Source: Corallium rubrum
Lineage: Eukaryota > Cnidaria > Anthozoa > Scleralcyonacea > Coralliidae
Length of the DNA stretch: 64,000 bases
Direction: 5' to 3'
Assembly: GCA_964035015.1 (NCBI GenBank)
Contig: OZ036016.1
Coordinates: 3,033,552-3,097,551, forward strand
Position numbers and translations under genes: made by a program. Every line of letters starts with the position of its first letter. The stretch's first letter is position 1. The notes beneath the pieces were generated by a model. The model worked only from the letters and a program-made list of their open reading frames with translations. It made no database searches and was not told where the DNA came from. Positions 10,585 through 21,167 of the stretch are shown piece after piece.

Positions 10585-11858
10585 GACCTAAACACGACGC
10601 TGGACCAACCATCAAAGGCAAAGCACCGCCAAAATCGCCCTCAAAACCCACCTTAAAGCCGAAACCCAAGAGCTTCAGGCTACCCAGAATGAATAAACCT
10701 CGGAAAGCAACCTTAACAAATAGTGATAATGCAGACAACTCTGGGTACGTGAAACCGTTTCGAAAGCCGGGGGATGATTTGGTGGAAGAACGTCGGAAAT
10801 CAGATAGCGACTACGTCTATGACTACGCATTTGTGCCGTCAAAAAACACATTTCGCTACGATGACATCTACGAGGAGGCGCAGTTCACGATCAGCGGCGA
10901 CAAGACTCAGGAAACTTGCTTGACGTCTGGTAACGTGTACGAAGAAGCGCACTGGCTGACTGGTGACGGAACAAATGTGTGTTGCCTTCCGAAGCCTTTG
11001 GTAAGTCCATCGGCCAAGCCCAGCAACGATGACGTATACGAAGATGTACAGTTGGAGACTGGATTCGAGAAACACGAGTCTAGCTTGAAGAAGCCTCTGG
11101 TACACGCTGACGTTTGCGGAGACGTATGCTTAAAGACTGGCGACGGGAGAAATGAGTCTTGCCTTCCGAAGCCTTTGGTAAATCCATCGGCCAAGCCTAG
11201 CAACGATGACGTATACGAAGATGTACAGTTGGAGGCTGGTTCCGAAAAACACGAGTCTAGCTTGAAGAAGCCTCTGGTACATTCCAAGCCTCTGGTACAT
11301 CCCAAGCCTAATAAACCGCACATACAGTCGAAAACAAGTGAAAAAAACGAAGATTCTTGCTTCAAGAGTCCCGTAGTGTACGCCAAGCCCATTAAATTAC
11401 CGCAAAAGCCGAAGAATGATGAAAACACAGAAATAGAAACTTGCCATGAAAAGTTAGCGGGGCATTCAATGTCCAGTGAACTACCGCCCAACTTGACGAG
11501 TTGTGAGAACACAGAGCTTTACAATTCTTTTAAAAGGCCCAAGGTAATTCCAAAACCTAAATCGATTCATTCCCCGATTGACGAGACCGCTGCGAGAGGT
11601 TCATCGGATCCGGCCGGCTACGACCAGAAAGTCATCGCGCGGTTGCCGAACGATTTGTCGGGTTTGACCGTGAGCGATGTCGGTGAAATACTGACTGGAT
11701 TGCGCATGTGTGATTACGTAAGCGTGTTTGAGGCAGAGTTCGTGGATGGCGACATGCTGCAGAGCATGGATGAACCGTCGCTGGTGTCTTTGGGTATGAA
11801 CGCTTTTCAGGTTAAAAAACTGCTCAAGTTTATTGGAGGGTGGCGACCAAATGTTTAA
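10585..11858 (+). CDS. GAREM-like CABIT-SAM adaptor, gene 1, exon 2
   Basis: Exon 2 follows TACTTAG and restores the frame of exon 1 (split Gly codon), giving 794 residues in all. It opens with a Lys/Pro-rich stretch (KPTLKPKPKSFRLP). A tyrosine-rich middle follows with YDDIYEEAQF, NVYEEAHW and two DDVYEDVQLE cassettes. Those cassettes sit inside a ~177-bp internal duplication (10985-11100 and 11162-11277). Such acidic YxxV/YEE sites are typical SH2-ligand sites once phosphorylated. The last ~68 residues are a SAM domain (DLSGLTVSDVGEILTGLRMC ... FQVKKLLKFIGGWRPNV). The protein stops nine to ten residues earlier than genes 2-4; its TAA lies in the TTAA target site of the MITE that follows. 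CABIT plus SAM is the GAREM layout; ligands and partners are unknown. Confidence 0.87.
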
Positions 11859-12707
11859 TTATGAAAACGAAAATTAAGTCTGTCTTATCTGAAAGATAAC
11901 TTAAAATGACAAAGTAACATTTAATTTTTTCAGTTTTTCTTTTCCTTGCTTAGTTAATTGTTGAGATATTTCAGTTTGTTTGATATGCAAATTAAACGTC
12001 ATAAAGTTACATGTGCATAATGAGTTATCAGAGAAGGTGATATGTCTTTGCTATTATCAAGTATAGGATAAAGGACTGGGGGTTAATCATCCTTACTTGC
12101 AGCCAGCGGCTGAATTGCGAAGGACGCAGATCGACGTGGCCGTGTCGAGGAATATCAAAGGTGCTCCAGGCAGCCGCCATACGACACAGTTCAGACCACG
12201 GATCACAGTTAAGATGTTTGGTGTTGATTTTATAGAGGGAGGAAAACCGGAGAACCCGGCGAAAACCCCTCGAAGCACAGGAGAGATCAACTACAACTCT
12301 ACTCACATGAGTTCCAAGCCCGGCAACGGGGTCATTCCCAAGCGGTCACCCATCCAAGTAGTAACCCCGTCTAACCGGGCTTAACTTTTTGGTGAGAGGC
12401 AGCGCGCTAACAGCACACGCCACCCGTGCTCCCTTACTTAAAAATCTATACATGTTTAGTGTTCTGGGCGAAACACAAGCACTTGTTTCCTTCGAATTAA
12501 TTCGGCTTGATAACCGCAACGATGTATATAACCTTCACCGAAACTCATGCACATGTGACGTCAAAATGTTTAATGTTCATATCAGTCAAAAAACCTGAAA
12601 TATCTCAACAACGAAGCAAGGAAAAGCAAAACTGCAAAAGACGTTACTTTGCCATTTTTAAATGTTCTTTCAAATAAGACAGACTTAATTTTCGTTTCAT
12701 AAACACC
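11859..12707. mobile_element. TTAA-target MITE of the GAREM-cluster family, with SINE insert
   Basis: TTAA at 11855-11858 and 12708-12711 flank arms TTATGAAAACGAAAATTAAG and (in reverse complement) GGTGTTTATGAAACGAAAAT. The left end has lost about five bases. Subterminal arms of about 130 bp continue the match (GACAAAGTAAC, TTGAGATATTTCAG, GCAAATTAAAC). Relatives lie at 36274-36679 and in the introns of genes 3, 4 and 5. The centre (about 12110-12430) is interrupted by an unrelated SINE-like block. Confidence 0.8.
12110..12430 (-). mobile_element. SINE-like repeat (GGAGGAAAACCGGAGAA family)
   Basis: Contains GGAGGAAAACCGGAGAACC and CCGGGCTTAACT followed by a tRNA-A-box-like GTGGCRYR...GTTAGC on the minus strand. 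The same order of landmarks occurs at 45120-45285, 53450-53610 and 60056-60215, so this is a dispersed family. The forward open frame 12097-12384 is part of the repeat, not a gene. Confidence 0.65.
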
Positions 12708-12711
12708 TTAA

Positions 12712-13570
12712 CTTTTTAAAAATGTAGGTACCTAAGTTATACACGTAAGAACATGACCACCGTACCAACTGGAGAGATTCTACTATTCCCGATCAACCAT
12801 TATTTTGCGAAAAAATACCAGAACCATCCGATACACCAACACTTCCACTAGATGGGAAACCACTGAACGATAGTTGGTTAACTTTTTTTCATTAATTCTC
12901 TCTCGAAACATAATTTCTCCATGTTTTTGCGGAATATTAATTTCTTTGTGTTAAGTATTAAACCTCAATTGTATGTATTAGTATCATATGTCAATCACGT
13001 GCAGTAGTTATACTTAACATATCATGTGATCTGACCACATTGTAACACTTGTCTTTATCTATTGCTAGATGTAGTTTTCTCGTTCTTGTTCAATAAAGAT
13101 TATATATGTAAATCACTTCTTTGTGTGATAATATACCACCGTCATGGCGACATCCTTAACAGTTTGCTAACCGACATTCTAATTACATTAAATCCTTAAA
13201 CGTTACGTTAATTTCTCTGATGACGGCCAGAGCACACGAGCCGAAGGTTCGGAACAAGAAAGTTCGAAACAAATGATTATAATATTGAAATAAAAGTAGC
13301 GTGCTGCGTAGGCATACCCCTGCGAGTCAGAGCCCCTTTCCGACCTACGCAAGCTTCGGGGGAAAGTGGGCTCTGCCAACAAACTCGGTATTTCGTTTTG
13401 AGCATGCGTGAACGGTTGCCAAGATACTATTTTGGGCCCAGGCTCTAACGCGTCACTTCCTATTTTCCTGCTTACGCGTGTTCGTAAGCTAGAACTTGTT
13501 TGACCAGTTTAAAACCTGACTGACTCGCCCCAAACTTGAGCCTTTGAGGTAAAACATTCGTGAATTAACT
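12712..13570. other. Unassigned stretch with possible retroelement tail
   Basis: At about 12761-12889 a plus-strand frame reads TNWRDSTIPDQPLFCEKIPE with Pro-rich continuation, perhaps the end of a retroelement polyprotein. An AATAAA follows near 13091. At 13275-13320 AATAAAAGTAGCGTGCTGCG matches a repeat found at about 44038, 52400 and 59021. No complete gene. Confidence 0.35.
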
Positions 13571-13831
13571 ATGACGTTCAAAGCCTTAAAGGGTGTAACT
13601 CCAGATTATTTAACACAGTTATTCAATACTTGTAACAACAATAATTACCAGCTACGAAGCAATAACTTAAAATTCTATTTGCCCAAGCCCAGAACAAATT
13701 TTCTTAAAAAAAGTTTTTCCTATCGAGGTGCTGCGTCTTGGAACAGAATACCGATAGACAAACTACAGAAGATTAACTCTACAGAATTGTCTATGAATAT
13801 TACTCGAAAAATACTTGACGACCTTTTTTGA
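13571..13831 (+). mobile_element. LINE 3' fragment (reverse transcriptase C-terminal end)
   Basis: The frame reads GVTPDYLTQLF, NYQLRSNN, LPKPRTNFLKKSFSYRGA and SWNRIP. This is the conserved tail of CR1/RTE-like animal reverse transcriptases (Y-LR, P-PRT, KKSF-Y-GA-WN). It ends at TGA 13829-13831. It is 5'-truncated and lacks the polymerase core. The same module, from another copy, lies on the minus strand at 47728-47979. Confidence 0.8.
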
Positions 13832-13984
13832 TGTATATAGATTATTTAGCTTTTGAATCCTTTTAGTGTTTATGTAAATAACTTTGTGAAATTCATTACT
13901 AATTCATGAGTTTTGCAGCCAATCCAATTTCAGAAATACGTCACATGTATACCCCTGTAAACCCCATACAAACTAAAACCAATG

Positions 13985-14062
13985 ATGCTAATTAGTTACA
14001 ACCACTAGTGGATGTATACTCTTCTGATACAACCACTAGTGCTTGTAACTAATTAGCATCTC
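13985..14062. repeat. Hairpin with CACTAGTG arms
   Basis: GATGCTAATTAGTTACAACC and its near reverse complement flank CACTAGTG palindromes; arms of about 27 bp. Confidence 0.8.
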
Positions 14063-14102
14063 AATATCCCAAAGGGATTTTTACTATTTATTCATTTCAC
14101 AA

Positions 14103-14206
14103 GTTGTTTACAACACTCGCGTCCTTGTTGTATTGAATATACAATCACTCGCCTTCGGCTCGTGATTGTATATTCAATACAACACGGCTGCTCGTGTTGT
14201 AAACAT
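14103..14206. repeat. Hairpin
   Basis: TTGTTTACAACACTCGCG... pairs with ...GCTCGTGTTGTAAACA, and an inner perfect arm TTGTATTGAATATACAATCA pairs around CTCGCCTTCGGCTCG. Confidence 0.8.
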
Positions 14207-14393
14207 TACGTATATTATAAATTGTAGATATTTGTGTATGAAGAGGAAATTTTGTGGTTCTCTCAATAGAGAACCATAAAGTTTTTGTGTTTTTTTTCTT
14301 CATATTTTTGGAAAAAAAATTTTTCCTATGTGTAAATACCCACACGGCCCTTTGAAAATCACTGTGGTGAAAGGTCACCGTGTTTAAATAAGT

Positions 14394-14394
<1 letters not shown>

Positions 14395-14457
<63 letters not shown>
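14395..14457. repeat. TAA microsatellite
   Basis: About 20 perfect TAA units. Confidence 0.97.
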
Positions 14458-14460
<3 letters not shown>

Positions 14461-14570
14461 GTTGGCTTAATTTATGCACCTGTTTGATCACGTATCCAAA
14501 CTCCGGTGCTGATTTCCCTTTATCTTATTAACCCTTTCATGCGCATTGTTGGTGTGGAACAACTTTATCT

Positions 14571-14755
14571 TTAATAATTGTTAGTTGTTTGCTGTACAAG
14601 CTGTGTTAGGGTTAGGGTTAGGGTTAGGGTTAGGGTTAGGGTTACCCGTCTGGCTAGCATTCAGAAGGTTGTGGGATCGAGTCCCGCTCAGAGCTCAGAG
14701 TTTTTCTGAGTATTACTAACTAACACAGCTTGTACAGCAAACAACTGACAATTAT
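14571..14755. mobile_element. Palindrome-bounded SINE-like element with six TTAGGG units
   Basis: Near-perfect inverted arms of about 34 bp (GTTGTTTGCTGTACAAGCTG at the left, its complement at the right) enclose GTTAGGG x6 (14604-14641). A tRNA-like half follows: an anticodon-arm-like hairpin with loop CTAGCAT, and a B box GGTTGTGGGATCGAGTCCC. The telomere-type units occupy the place where a tRNA D arm would be. Confidence 0.75.
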
Positions 14756-14839
14756 TACTATCATCAAGCTGCAATTTCTGAAACTAATTTTATCTTTGTC
14801 GAGGATATGTTTGTAACTGGGTATAAACACGAAAATGTA

Positions 14840-15115
14840 TTTTAAGTTTCAAATTTACATACTATGTAAATGCTCTTTACAAACTATTTACATACTATGT
14901 AAATGATTTACAAACTATCTTATCGTGTAAATAGTTTGTAAATTACCAAACAGGTTAGGTGCGCTCAAATATTTACATAGTATGTAAATAAACACTGTGT
15001 AAATAGCTTGTAAATCGTCTTTTCGATGTTAGTATGTAAATTGTCTGTAAATAGTTTGTAAATGACCGTGGTATGGGCCCCATACTTAGTATGTAAATAG
15101 TTTGTAAATATTGGT
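14840..15115. repeat. TTTACAAACTATTTACATA-type satellite patch
   Basis: Degenerate units of TTTACAAAC/TTTACATACTATGTAAAT in both orientations. This is the same vocabulary as the long array at 32300-33670. Confidence 0.85.
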
Positions 15116-15747
15116 CATAAATAATAGACCTCGAGTATGTCCACTGTCGGGTAAGTGGTCCCTGGATTTACCAATATTACTTGAATCTATTGACTATTGC
15201 AAAACTGTAGATATATTTATATCGTGCGCGCTATATCATAACAATTTATTTTGATGAAATCGGAGCGATTTATATTCTTCGCAGCCAGGTGTCATCACCT
15301 ACGATTGTTAGCCATAATAATTATAATCGCTACCCATGCAGACCAGGTGCTCGTTTGATCAAAGAAAGTCGCAAACATAATTCAAAGGCCTATAATCATC
15401 GATATTGTCTTGGACTCACTGGTAGAGCAAATATTTCCTTTCTGAGGTAAGTGATCAATGTGGTCTATTAATATATACACAAATGAACAATTTATTTTAT
15501 TATTAGCTATGTAATCAGACTGTAGAGAATTGTACATTTCTGAAATATATTTTGTGGAATAAATAAATCGGATAATGATGAGTAAGTTAAGTTTGTTACA
15601 GTTTTGCTTTGTGGTATATTAGACAAAAACTCGCAACACACAAACGTGAGGCCAAACGCTTTTACGGTTTGTCTCAACGCAATAATTCAGTTGTTTATTC
15701 ACAGTATAATTATGTATAACAACATACATTGATTATTATTTTATAGT
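15116..15747. other. Unassigned flank left of the 2A-gene segment
   Basis: AT-rich, no gene. TTCGCAGCCAGGTG at about 15279 resembles TTCGTAGCCAGGCAG near 20907, another hint of paired ends around the 16-21 kb segment. Confidence 0.35.
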
Positions 15748-15806
15748 ATAAATACTCAGGTGATTATAGAAAATCGTGTGCGCTGATTGGTCGAGCTACT
15801 TCGGAC
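15748..15806 (+). repeat. Left copy of a 60-bp inverted repeat around the 2A-gene segment
   Basis: AGTATAAATACTCAGGTG, then TATAGAAAATCG, CTGATTGGT and GAGCTACTTCGGACT. The reverse complement of 21297-21362 shows the same order with few mismatches. The two copies face inward, 5.5 kb apart. Confidence 0.8.
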
Positions 15807-17340
15807 TTCGCCTTCGGCGAATAATGGTTAATAATTAAATAATCATTGGCGGTATGGTAGTCGATCCCCACGTTAATTTGTTCATATAGTGCTAATTTTC
15901 CTTACATATTCTTTACAGTCGAACTATCAACTAGACATGAACGACTATAAACTACTCTACTATTGAACAATTCAATTAGTCACAGTAATTGGATTTACGG
16001 TTAGGATAATGGTTAGCATTGGGATCAAGTTTAGTGTCTAAGGTTTAATATAGTGTTAGAATTTGAATTTATTAGCTTCGCCAATACATGACTTAACAAT
16101 AACAGATTACAATTACAATAACGGAGCAATAATTACAATGACACAATTACTTAACAAATTACAATAATAGAAACAAGGAGGCAGGGTGACCGCAACAGCA
16201 TAGCCAATTACTGCGGGCCCAGTAAGAATAATAAGGTTATCTAAAGAATAAGGTAAACAAAATTTTTAATAAGATACAATGTAGGATTACATATAACATT
16301 CAATTACAAATAGTATTAATATAAATTATAAATTATAAGCCTATACAAAACGTGTATTTTACAAAATGGTTATCACATTTCTTTAGTTACATTTGAGAGT
16401 TTTTCTCAGATAGTTCAATGTCCGATGCATTGAGAACAGGAGCCCGCTTGTGCAATGATCGGCTTCCTCTAATGCAAAGAACTTGAGCTCGCAGCAGGGC
16501 GAAGGATATTTTCTTCCGCAGCCAACTCATCACCGTACTTTGCTCAAAGTGCTTCTTCAAAGCAATCTTGTCTGCCAGCGAGGAAAGGAAATGTTGAGTT
16601 TTTTTGTTTTGTTTTGTTTTTGTTTTTTTGTTGTTTTTTTTGTTGTTTTTTTTCTTTCAGTTTTTCTTTTTCTTTTGAGTTTTTCTTTTTTTTTTTTTTT
16701 TTTTTTCTTTTTTTTTTCTTTCAAGTTTCTCTTTTTTTTTTGAGTTTTTCTTTTTTTCTTTTTTTTTTTTCGTAAAATAGCTGGTGGAGTCCGAAATCGG
16801 TTGGTGACAAGTGGTGACGTGATTGAAATAAGAGATCCTTTCATTGCACTTCCTTGAAGAGAAGCTATTGCTTTCCCATCAAATCTACATCCTATCGTGC
16901 CAGGAGAGTTCCAACGATTCGTCGCTGGGTTATTATTGCTGCCGTAGGCAGCTCACTAATCTTGACCATGTCTCGTGTCCAGACCCCTTTGCGCACCTAT
17001 GTATAGTCGACGAGATCTCGATATATGAAAATTCGTGTACGGATTTCTGTCCAGTTTTATGACGTTTTGTGACGTAGCTGCCAATTTACATCCATACTCC
17101 ACAGGGTTATTCTTTGCACGGAAGTCGTACGGAATTAATGTTCGGAACTTGTCAACGCCACCACGAACATGGCATTTTGTGAACTCGCAACGCCATGAGG
17201 TGAGTGAACTGTGCCAACAGTGACGAAGTTCGCGAACGATCTGTTCTGCTGTCGCGAATTTCAATTAATTTGAGGAAGGAGATATTCTTTTGTCAAGGTA
17301 TTTGAGGAAGGAGATATTCTTTTGTCAAGGTAAGACAACT
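15807..17340. other. Upstream region of the 2A gene, with T-rich tract and 33-bp duplication
   Basis: 16590-16770 is an almost pure T/C tract on the plus strand; the long open frames there are artefacts of it. At 17268-17331 a 33-bp unit (TTTGAGGAAGGAGATATTC...) is repeated exactly in tandem. No gene is supported before 17361. Confidence 0.6.
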
Positions 17341-17360
17341 AAGATAGTTCTGTGTACTTA

Positions 17361-17597
17361 ATGTTTCTTGTTTATATTGTTGTGAGTTCATCGTTTCTCA
17401 CAGGAGCCATTGTGTTCGCGCTGGTCAGTATTCCGATCAGACATCTGCGTGTGGGTATCACGCAACTCAAATCAAACGAAGCCATTGTGCTCGTTAAAAT
17501 CAAACCTAGCGAAGCCATTGTCGCTAAAAACAAACCTAGCGAAGTCGTGGTGCTCGCTAAAAACAGTACAAACGAAGGTATAATTTGTGCCTGTTGA
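17361..17597 (+). CDS. Small upstream ORF with membrane helix and KPSEAIV repeats
   Basis: From the ATG at 17361 a 78-residue frame starts with a hydrophobic helix (MFLVYIVVSSSFLTGAIVFA). Three to four imperfect 11-residue repeats follow (NEAIVLVKIKPS, EAIVAKNKPS, EVVVLAKN) and the frame stops just before the 2A gene. GAAG/GTATAA at 17577-17578 could be a splice donor, so this may be a first exon of the 2A gene rather than a separate protein. I do not recognise it. The repeated codons are near-identical, suggesting recent tandem duplication. Confidence 0.35.
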   Translation: MFLVYIVVSSSFLTGAIVFALVSIPIRHLRVGITQLKSNEAIVLVKIKPSEAIVAKNKPSEVVVLAKNSTNEGIICAC

Positions 17598-17661
17598 CTC
17601 AACAAACTTACATCTGTACAGATAAAAACCTTGTTATAATATAACTGAACATTTTGCCTAA

Positions 17662-19509
17662 ATGGGAGTGACAATTGAGCAATATCGTGCCCGAATTGGT
17701 GCACACAATAATGTAAGAGTCACACAGTATTCAACACCACTCGAAGATATAAACTGTTGTGGAACAATCTTGATGTTATTTCAGCTGGTATTCACAATTA
17801 TGGTATTACTAATATTGTTGCGAATATTTTACCTCGGTGTATTCTCATATTTGCCATCAAAGCGGTTGAGAGAACAGTGTAAAAGTTTAAGTCAAGTGAT
17901 AGTGTCGTTCACTCAAATGTCATGTTACAATGTGTATGTTCCACTGTTGTTGAGAATGGCAAATGATGTTGAAGAAAATCCTGGACCCACAATATACGAT
18001 GTTGTGGACCCAAGTAAAACAATATGTGCTGATTTTAGCCAAGGCAATACCAGAAAGTTTAAACAAAATGCTGGTAAACAGTGTGTGGCCATGTCTTTGA
18101 CTGCAATAATACATAATCAAGTGACAAATATTAATGCATGGGATTCATCATGCCTAAATGTCATATTGTGTGCTGGAAATAGCCTTTATACTTGTTTAAG
18201 CAATTCTATTAATAAAACCTTCTTGCTTTTAACTGATGTGCCAGAAATGGTTTCAGCTTCTGATAAAATCTATTCTTTACAATATAGTGACCCATTTGCC
18301 GGTGATTTGTTTATGACAAGTAACAATCTACCTTATTATTCTTTGCAAAATGCACTCAATAGTCTGTTTTTGGATTCTCAGTTAAATTATCAACATTGCC
18401 TGTTGACTGTTGACTGCAACACTGTTTCAATTTTTAAGACTCCTGAAGGGAACTTTAAAGTTTTTGACTCTCATTCAAGAGATTTGTATGGCATACCACA
18501 CCCATTTGGAAAATGTGTGCTAATTTCTGTTGAAGGTATAAATAACCTGGTGATTTATTTCCAAAATACTGTATCTCGAGGGAATGTAACACCCTTTGAA
18601 CTCAAAGGTGTGGCTGTTCAGTTAACAAATTCTGACATACAGGTAAACCAAAAAGGCACCCTTAGTTTGTCAGGGCAAAGTACAAGTGCAAAAGAGTGTG
18701 CGAAAAAAAAACGCTCAAGGGAAACAGAAAGTGAGAAACAAACTAGACTGGAAAATGATAGAAAGTATCAGAAAACAAAGCAAGCAGTAGAAACTGAAAA
18801 TGATAAACAAACTAGACTGCAAAATGCTAGAAAGTATAAGAAAACCAAACAAGCAATAGAAACTCAAAATGAGAAACAAACTAGACTTGAAAATGCTAGA
18901 AAATATCAGAAAAGAAAACGAGCAGAGAAATGTGCTATACTTCAACAAAGTAGTACCAACAAAATTACAAATCAGCAACATTATTTGAAAGAATTTGACA
19001 TCCAAAATGGTAGTATTCATGAACACAGTTGGGCAAAACATAACATTGATAAATTTCATAAATCTATTGAATTTTCCATCAGTCAATGCACAATTTGTTA
19101 TGAGGCATGGCCATTGAAATCAAAACCAAGATCACCTGATAATTATGTGTGCTCACGATGTTCTAGAGATAATAAATCTCCTAGAAAATTTTCATTTGAA
19201 AATTCAATGATTCCTTCACCTGTCCCATGCGAGTTACAAGAGTTGACTCAAGTTGAGGAAATGTTGATTGCTCGTACTCTCCCTATCATGAGAGTTTATA
19301 TTAAACCTGGTGGACAAAGAGGTTACTCAGGTCACTGTATTAATTTGCCACAAAATGTGAAAGAACTTGCGACATCATTGCTGAGATATCCTAAAGAATT
19401 GTCTGTGATTATTGTCAAGGTTAAAGGTAGAGATAACACATTCAAAGATGTGACTGTGAGAAGAGAAAAAGTACACAATGCATTATTGTGGCTGAACCAA
19501 CCCAGCTGA
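17662..19509 (+). CDS. 2A-peptide protein: membrane leader, C76-like protease, DUF6570 module
   Basis: The ATG at 17662 gives 615 residues. Residues 1-101 hold a hydrophobic membrane segment (about 34-60). Residues 102-109 are DVEENPGP, a match to the 2A ribosome-skipping consensus, predicting separation between G108 and P109. Residues 130-305 resemble a papain-like deubiquitinase of the C76 (UL36-type) group: Cys141 in GKQCVAMSL, and Asp269 and His271 in VFDSHSRD, the D-x-H pair of that family. Residues 350-422 are three 23-24-residue charged repeats ([14 protein letters not shown] type). Residues 460-615 match DUF6570, with a C476xxC479...C497xxC500 zinc ribbon and the ending [14 protein letters not shown]; that module normally opens Helitron replicase polyproteins. 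No Rep or helicase domain follows. Family assignments are from recognition, not search. It is most likely a transposon-encoded protein or a captured fragment of one. Confidence 0.75.
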   Translation: MGVTIEQYRARIGAHNNVRVTQYSTPLEDINCCGTILMLFQLVFTIMVLLILLRIFYLGVFSYLPSKRLREQCKSLSQVIVSFTQMSCYNVYVPLLLRMANDVEENPGPTIYDVVDPSKTICADFSQGNTRKFKQNAGKQCVAMSLTAIIHNQVTNINAWDSSCLNVILCAGNSLYTCLSNSINKTFLLLTDVPEMVSASDKIYSLQYSDPFAGDLFMTSNNLPYYSLQNALNSLFLDSQLNYQHCLLTVDCNTVSIFKTPEGNFKVFDSHSRDLYGIPHPFGKCVLISVEGINNLVIYFQNTVSRGNVTPFELKGVAVQLTNSDIQVNQKGTLSLSGQSTSAKECAKKKRSRETESEKQTRLENDRKYQKTKQAVETENDKQTRLQNARKYKKTKQAIETQNEKQTRLENARKYQKRKRAEKCAILQQSSTNKITNQQHYLKEFDIQNGSIHEHSWAKHNIDKFHKSIEFSISQCTICYEAWPLKSKPRSPDNYVCSRCSRDNKSPRKFSFENSMIPSPVPCELQELTQVEEMLIARTLPIMRVYIKPGGQRGYSGHCINLPQNVKELATSLLRYPKELSVIIVKVKGRDNTFKDVTVRREKVHNALLWLNQPS

Positions 19510-19693
19510 AAAACGGCGACTTGCATTTTACAACCAACAAGTCAAACAGCTTCTGGAGATCCTGGACATACCCGGTGATATAAACACATTCTCTGAAAGA
19601 GATATCACCCTTAAAATCTTACGAGCTAACAAAGAAATTAAAGTGACATTTGATGCAACAACATACAAAGTAACTGATATTGCCAAGATATAA
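19502..19693 (+). pseudogene. Out-of-frame continuation of the 2A protein
   Basis: In the +1 frame relative to the previous ORF, starting in its last codons, 63 codons are open to TAA 19691-19693 ([20 protein letters not shown] ... TYKVTDIAKI). The peptide is compositionally normal, with a predicted helix. I do not recognise it. A single frameshift, real or from assembly, would fuse it to the DUF6570 module. Confidence 0.4.
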
Positions 19694-19763
19694 ACATTTT
19701 TTTACTTTTTGCTAACTAACCATATTTAATTAATTCTTTGAACGTTTTCATGGTCATAAAGTA

Positions 19764-20055
19764 ATATAAATAAGTTTTGTGGAAACACCACGTAAAATAT
19801 TTCTTTGCTAAGCTTTCAGCCTGTTGACTCAGGCCTTCATCAGAACAATAACAACAAGTTGTTGGCTCACGTCATTTATAAACTAAGTTTATAAATTAGT
19901 TTATAAATTAGTTTATAATTAGTTTTTAAAACTTAGTTTATAAATGACGTGAGCCAACAGTTTGTTATTATTCCTCTGATGAAGGCCTTAGTCAACAGGC
20001 CAAAAGCTAAGCAAAGAAATATTTTACGGTGTTTCCACAAAACTTATTTATATAA
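19764..20055. mobile_element. Long palindrome (MITE) after the 2A gene
   Basis: AAATAAGTTTTGTGGAAACA at the left is mirrored at 20035-20055. The arms run about 110 bp each (AAATATTTCTTTGCT, CCTGTTGACT, GGCCTTCATCAG, TGACGTGAGCCAACA), and the loop is a short AGTTTATAAATT run. Arms are about 90 percent alike by eye. Confidence 0.85.
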
Positions 20056-20440
20056 CCATATTTAACAATCTAACATTCTTTTTAATTCCAGTTTGAACAA
20101 TATTATTAACCATTGACAGAACAATTAATTGTTGTCTTAATGATTTGTTATTACATTTACAACCTTTTATAAAACCATTTATGGTTAAAAATGTTAAAGT
20201 TATGTTCTTGTTAAAAATACAAAGTCAACTTCTGCTTTATTCTGTATATGCACAATTAATAAAATACCTTATGTCCTTTATAACTTATATATTCCTATTA
20301 CTATTATATTCCTATATTACAAGTAAATTAAAAATACGGGCATGAATATTTATCATTTATAGACCTAAAGCCGAGGGATGATATTATATCACCGGAGGGG
20401 CTGAAAATGATATATTATATCGAAACAACTTTGAATATAT
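20056..20440. other. AT-rich stretch without a gene
   Basis: Nothing beyond low-complexity AT-rich sequence. The open frame at 20145-20345 is hydrophobic by composition only. Confidence 0.4.
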
Positions 20441-20449
20441 TGATACTCA

Positions 20450-20632
20450 CTGTAGCGTCGAGACATTCTTGATTTGTTTCCGACGCTTCGACACCATGTA
20501 TACTGCCTTTAAATATTTTGAATGCATTCTTGTCCCTTTTGGGTATTTTTTAAGTCTTTCTTCTCCGACAATCTCTGTATTTTTTCGTCTGAATCTTCGT
20601 GACTTCAAAATTCGACGTGTCTTCCCGCCATG
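20450..20632 (-). pseudogene. Possible first exon of a DUF3504/Crypton-like protein (degraded)
   Basis: On the minus strand an ATG near 20632 reads MAGRHVEF. In shifted frames EDSDEKIQRLSEKKDLKNTQ and KNAFKIFKGSIHG follow, then GACGCTACA/GTGAGT at about 20450, a good donor. The Ser/Lys-rich KDLKNT...AFKIF pattern resembles N-terminal exons of KCTD1/Crypton-type DUF3504 proteins in invertebrates. At least two frameshifts are needed, so it is a relic if real. Confidence 0.3.
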
Positions 20633-20640
20633 TTTTATAC

Positions 20641-21167
20641 AACTTCGTTAAAGTTCGCGCGTGGACGGCGTGGTACTCACGTGTGTGACACGAAATATAT
20701 TTCCAGCTGTACCCCCGCCCATCCAATCAATAGTTTGGTTGGGCGCTAAATACTATTCTCAAAAACATACTCATAACTTGCAAAATTATGATCGCGTTCT
20801 CCTTCGTCCCGACACCACAATCATATAAGCTCATGGATTATATTACGAATTTGCTCCAATATCAACCATCTTCCTTTTAGTATTTAATAATAATCGTAGG
20901 GATTCGTAGCCAGGCAGCATTCCCCTTGTGATAATAATTGCTAGTTATAATTTATTCTAAAGAATAAGGTTATCTAAAACAACACAGTTGGGCTCAAACT
21001 GGTTGCCAAAAGACGATTCATCTTTGCAACCTGCTGCCAAAAGACGATTCATCTAGACAGCACTAGAGTCATTGCCACTGTATTGTTGCTATTTTATCAT
21101 TCAGTTGGCATTATTTATATCCAAACTATCAGTTCAATATTAATATTGTTTAATATTTAATATTGTT
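20641..21167. other. Spacer between relics
   Basis: No gene. A duplicated GCCAAAAGACGATTCATC occurs at about 21004 and 21038. Confidence 0.4.

Noticed and set aside
12028..12598. ORFs after gene 1 on both strands
   Set aside because: They lie in a SINE-like block that also occurs at 45.1, 53.4 and 60.0 kb.
14604..14641. Chromosome end or telomere
   Set aside because: Only six units, enclosed by inverted arms, with normal sequence on both sides.
16483..16844. Phe-rich and Lys-rich ORFs on opposite strands
   Set aside because: Both come from a T/C tract of low complexity.
19764..20055. Helitron 3' hairpin terminus
   Set aside because: The palindrome is about 290 bp with long arms and lacks a short GC hairpin followed by CTRR; it looks like a separate MITE.
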